Shown here: piece after piece, positions 63,432 through 64,000 of the stretch
How positions within the stretch are numbered: the stretch's first letter is position 1
Layout of the letters: each line of letters begins with the position of its first letter
DNA from: an uncultured Bacteroidota bacterium
GTDB taxonomy: Bacteria > Bacteroidota > Bacteroidia > Chitinophagales > Chitinophagaceae
NCBI GenBank assembly: GCA_903865435.1
Contig: CAIPJS010000042.1
Span: 1-64,000 of the forward strand
Direction: 5' to 3'
DNA length: 64,000 nucleotides
The notes under the pieces: model-generated
What the model saw: the letters and a program-made list of their open reading frames with translations, nothing else
Databases searched by the model: none
Told to the model about the DNA's origin: nothing
Made by a program: the position numbers and the translations under genes

Positions 63432-63439
63432 CAAATTTA
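63432..63439 (-). promoter_or_regulatory. Promoter -7 element of ndk
   Basis: On the minus strand TAAATTTG exactly matches TAnnTTTG, 25 bases before the ATG at 63406. Confidence 0.6.
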
Positions 63440-63461
63440 ATGAAAAACATCTGATTTGTGC

Positions 63462-63469
63462 TAAATTTG
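63462..63469 (+). promoter_or_regulatory. Promoter -7 element of the DHH phosphoesterase gene
   Basis: TAAATTTG exactly matches TAnnTTTG and ends seven bases before the ATG at 63477, predicting an almost leaderless transcript. Confidence 0.6.
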
Positions 63470-63476
63470 CATTTCT

Positions 63477-64000
63477 ATGCAATCAATTGAACAATTTTAC
63501 CCCATTCTAAATCAACGTTTTAAGGCTGTAATTACAGCCCATCAAAAACCTGATGGTGACGCAATGGGGTCTAGTTTGGCCTTATTTCATTTTTTAAAGG
63601 CTTTGGGACATGAGGTAACGGTGGTTTCTCCCACCAATTGGGCCTCTTTTTTAGATTGGATGCCAGGAATAGATCAAGTGATTGATTTTGAAACCAATAA
63701 AGAAAAAGCAACTAAAATAGTGCAGCAGGCTGATTATGTATTTTGTTTGGATTTTAATATTCTACATCGTACCAAACATTTAGAGCCCATTATTAAAGAA
63801 TCAAAAGCAATTAAAATTTTAATTGATCATCATCAACAACCTGATACTCCATCTTTTGGATACGGTATAAGTGATGTTAAAATGAGTTCTACTTGTGAGA
63901 TGATTTATGATTTTATTGTACAATCTGGCCATAGCAATTTGATTGACTTAGACATTGCTGCTTGTTTGTATACTGGTTTGATGACCGATACCGGTTCTTT
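63477..64000 (+). CDS. DHH-family phosphoesterase (NrnA-like), cut by the window edge
   Basis: Partial gene; the reading frame runs off the end of the window after about 174 residues. It begins MQSIEQFYPILNQRFKAVI. The DHH motif I region TAHQKPDGDAMGSSLAL carries the first metal ligands (His and Asp), LDFNILHRT supplies motif II, and IDHHQQPD is the DHH motif proper. CLYTGLMTDTGSF is the motif IV-type segment. This matches oligoribonuclease NrnA/pAp phosphatase, which degrades nanoRNAs. The C-terminal DHHA1 domain is outside the window. Its short leader is predicted from the promoter at 63462. Confidence 0.88.
   Translation, partial: MQSIEQFYPILNQRFKAVITAHQKPDGDAMGSSLALFHFLKALGHEVTVVSPTNWASFLDWMPGIDQVIDFETNKEKATKIVQQADYVFCLDFNILHRTKHLEPIIKESKAIKILIDHHQQPDTPSFGYGISDVKMSSTCEMIYDFIVQSGHSNLIDLDIAACLYTGLMTDTGS

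Noticed and set aside
1-64000. CRISPR arrays, insertion sequences, prophage genes, toxin-antitoxin pairs
   Set aside because: No regularly spaced direct repeats, transposase motifs, phage structural proteins or small paired toxin genes were recognised on either strand.

Overview
The window is an AT-rich, gene-dense stretch of a Bacteroidota chromosome, most likely from the Chitinophagaceae or a close relative. Three things support this. First, many genes and one tRNA are preceded by the Bacteroidota-type -7 promoter element TAnnTTTG (or TACCTTCG), with no Shine-Dalgarno sequence. Second, the gene families are typical of the phylum: a TonB-dependent receptor with a carboxypeptidase-like regulatory domain, alternate GlmU, bacillithiol-associated YtxJ, a fused SpmA-SpmB protein, a HU-CCDC81-type protein, NamZ/DUF1343 and a Bacteroidota-type LptD. 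Third, the DNA is mostly housekeeping. I found no insertion sequence, prophage, CRISPR array, plasmid gene or antibiotic-resistance island.

Layout. 0-5 kb: cell-envelope genes (amidase, LptD, PlsC) and uracil-DNA glycosylase. 5-10 kb: a large secreted glutaminase-like/DUF3472 fusion and a TsdA-type dihaem cytochrome with an exported DsrE-like protein. 10-17.6 kb: tRNA-Arg, TcdA, a BNR-repeat protein, tRNA-Val, a THUMP RNA methyltransferase, then an LTA-synthase-like enzyme, NamZ and a YkgJ-type protein. 17.7-24.3 kb: topoisomerase IV locus (parE, DUF1835, cupin, parC, cvfB). 24.3-34.2 kb: thiolase, YtxJ, DnaQ-like exonuclease, glycosyltransferase, EamA transporter, TonB-dependent receptor, 2-oxoacid dehydrogenase E2, CinA and a thioesterase. 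34.3-40.6 kb: a compact four-gene run (1001-residue TPR protein, plugless beta-barrel with a polybasic N-terminus, HU-domain membrane protein, methyltransferase). This is the best candidate in the window for an uncharacterised envelope system. 40.6-52.4 kb: glutaminyl cyclase, YchF, SpmAB, EVE protein, LutA-like protein, YfgM-like protein, PDH E1 alpha, P5C dehydrogenase, alternate GlmU, TpiA and LepA. 52.4-57.6 kb: minus-strand run ending in heptose and glycan genes, headed by a dihydroorotase-like protein that has lost its metal ligands. 57.6-58.1 kb: tRNA-Pro in a gene-free patch with a partial tRNA-like duplication and three tandem hairpins. 58.1-64 kb: two tandem M1 peptidases, a DEAD-box helicase with a DEMD motif, Ndk, and the 5' part of a DHH phosphoesterase cut by the window edge.

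Several themes connect. LptD, GmhA, GmhB, PlsC and the glycosyltransferases point to a cell that makes LPS. Promoter positions correct several start codons (helicase, YchF, YtxJ, thioesterase, glutaminase-like protein). They also imply that lptD, the THUMP methyltransferase and the DHH phosphoesterase are transcribed with almost no 5' leader.
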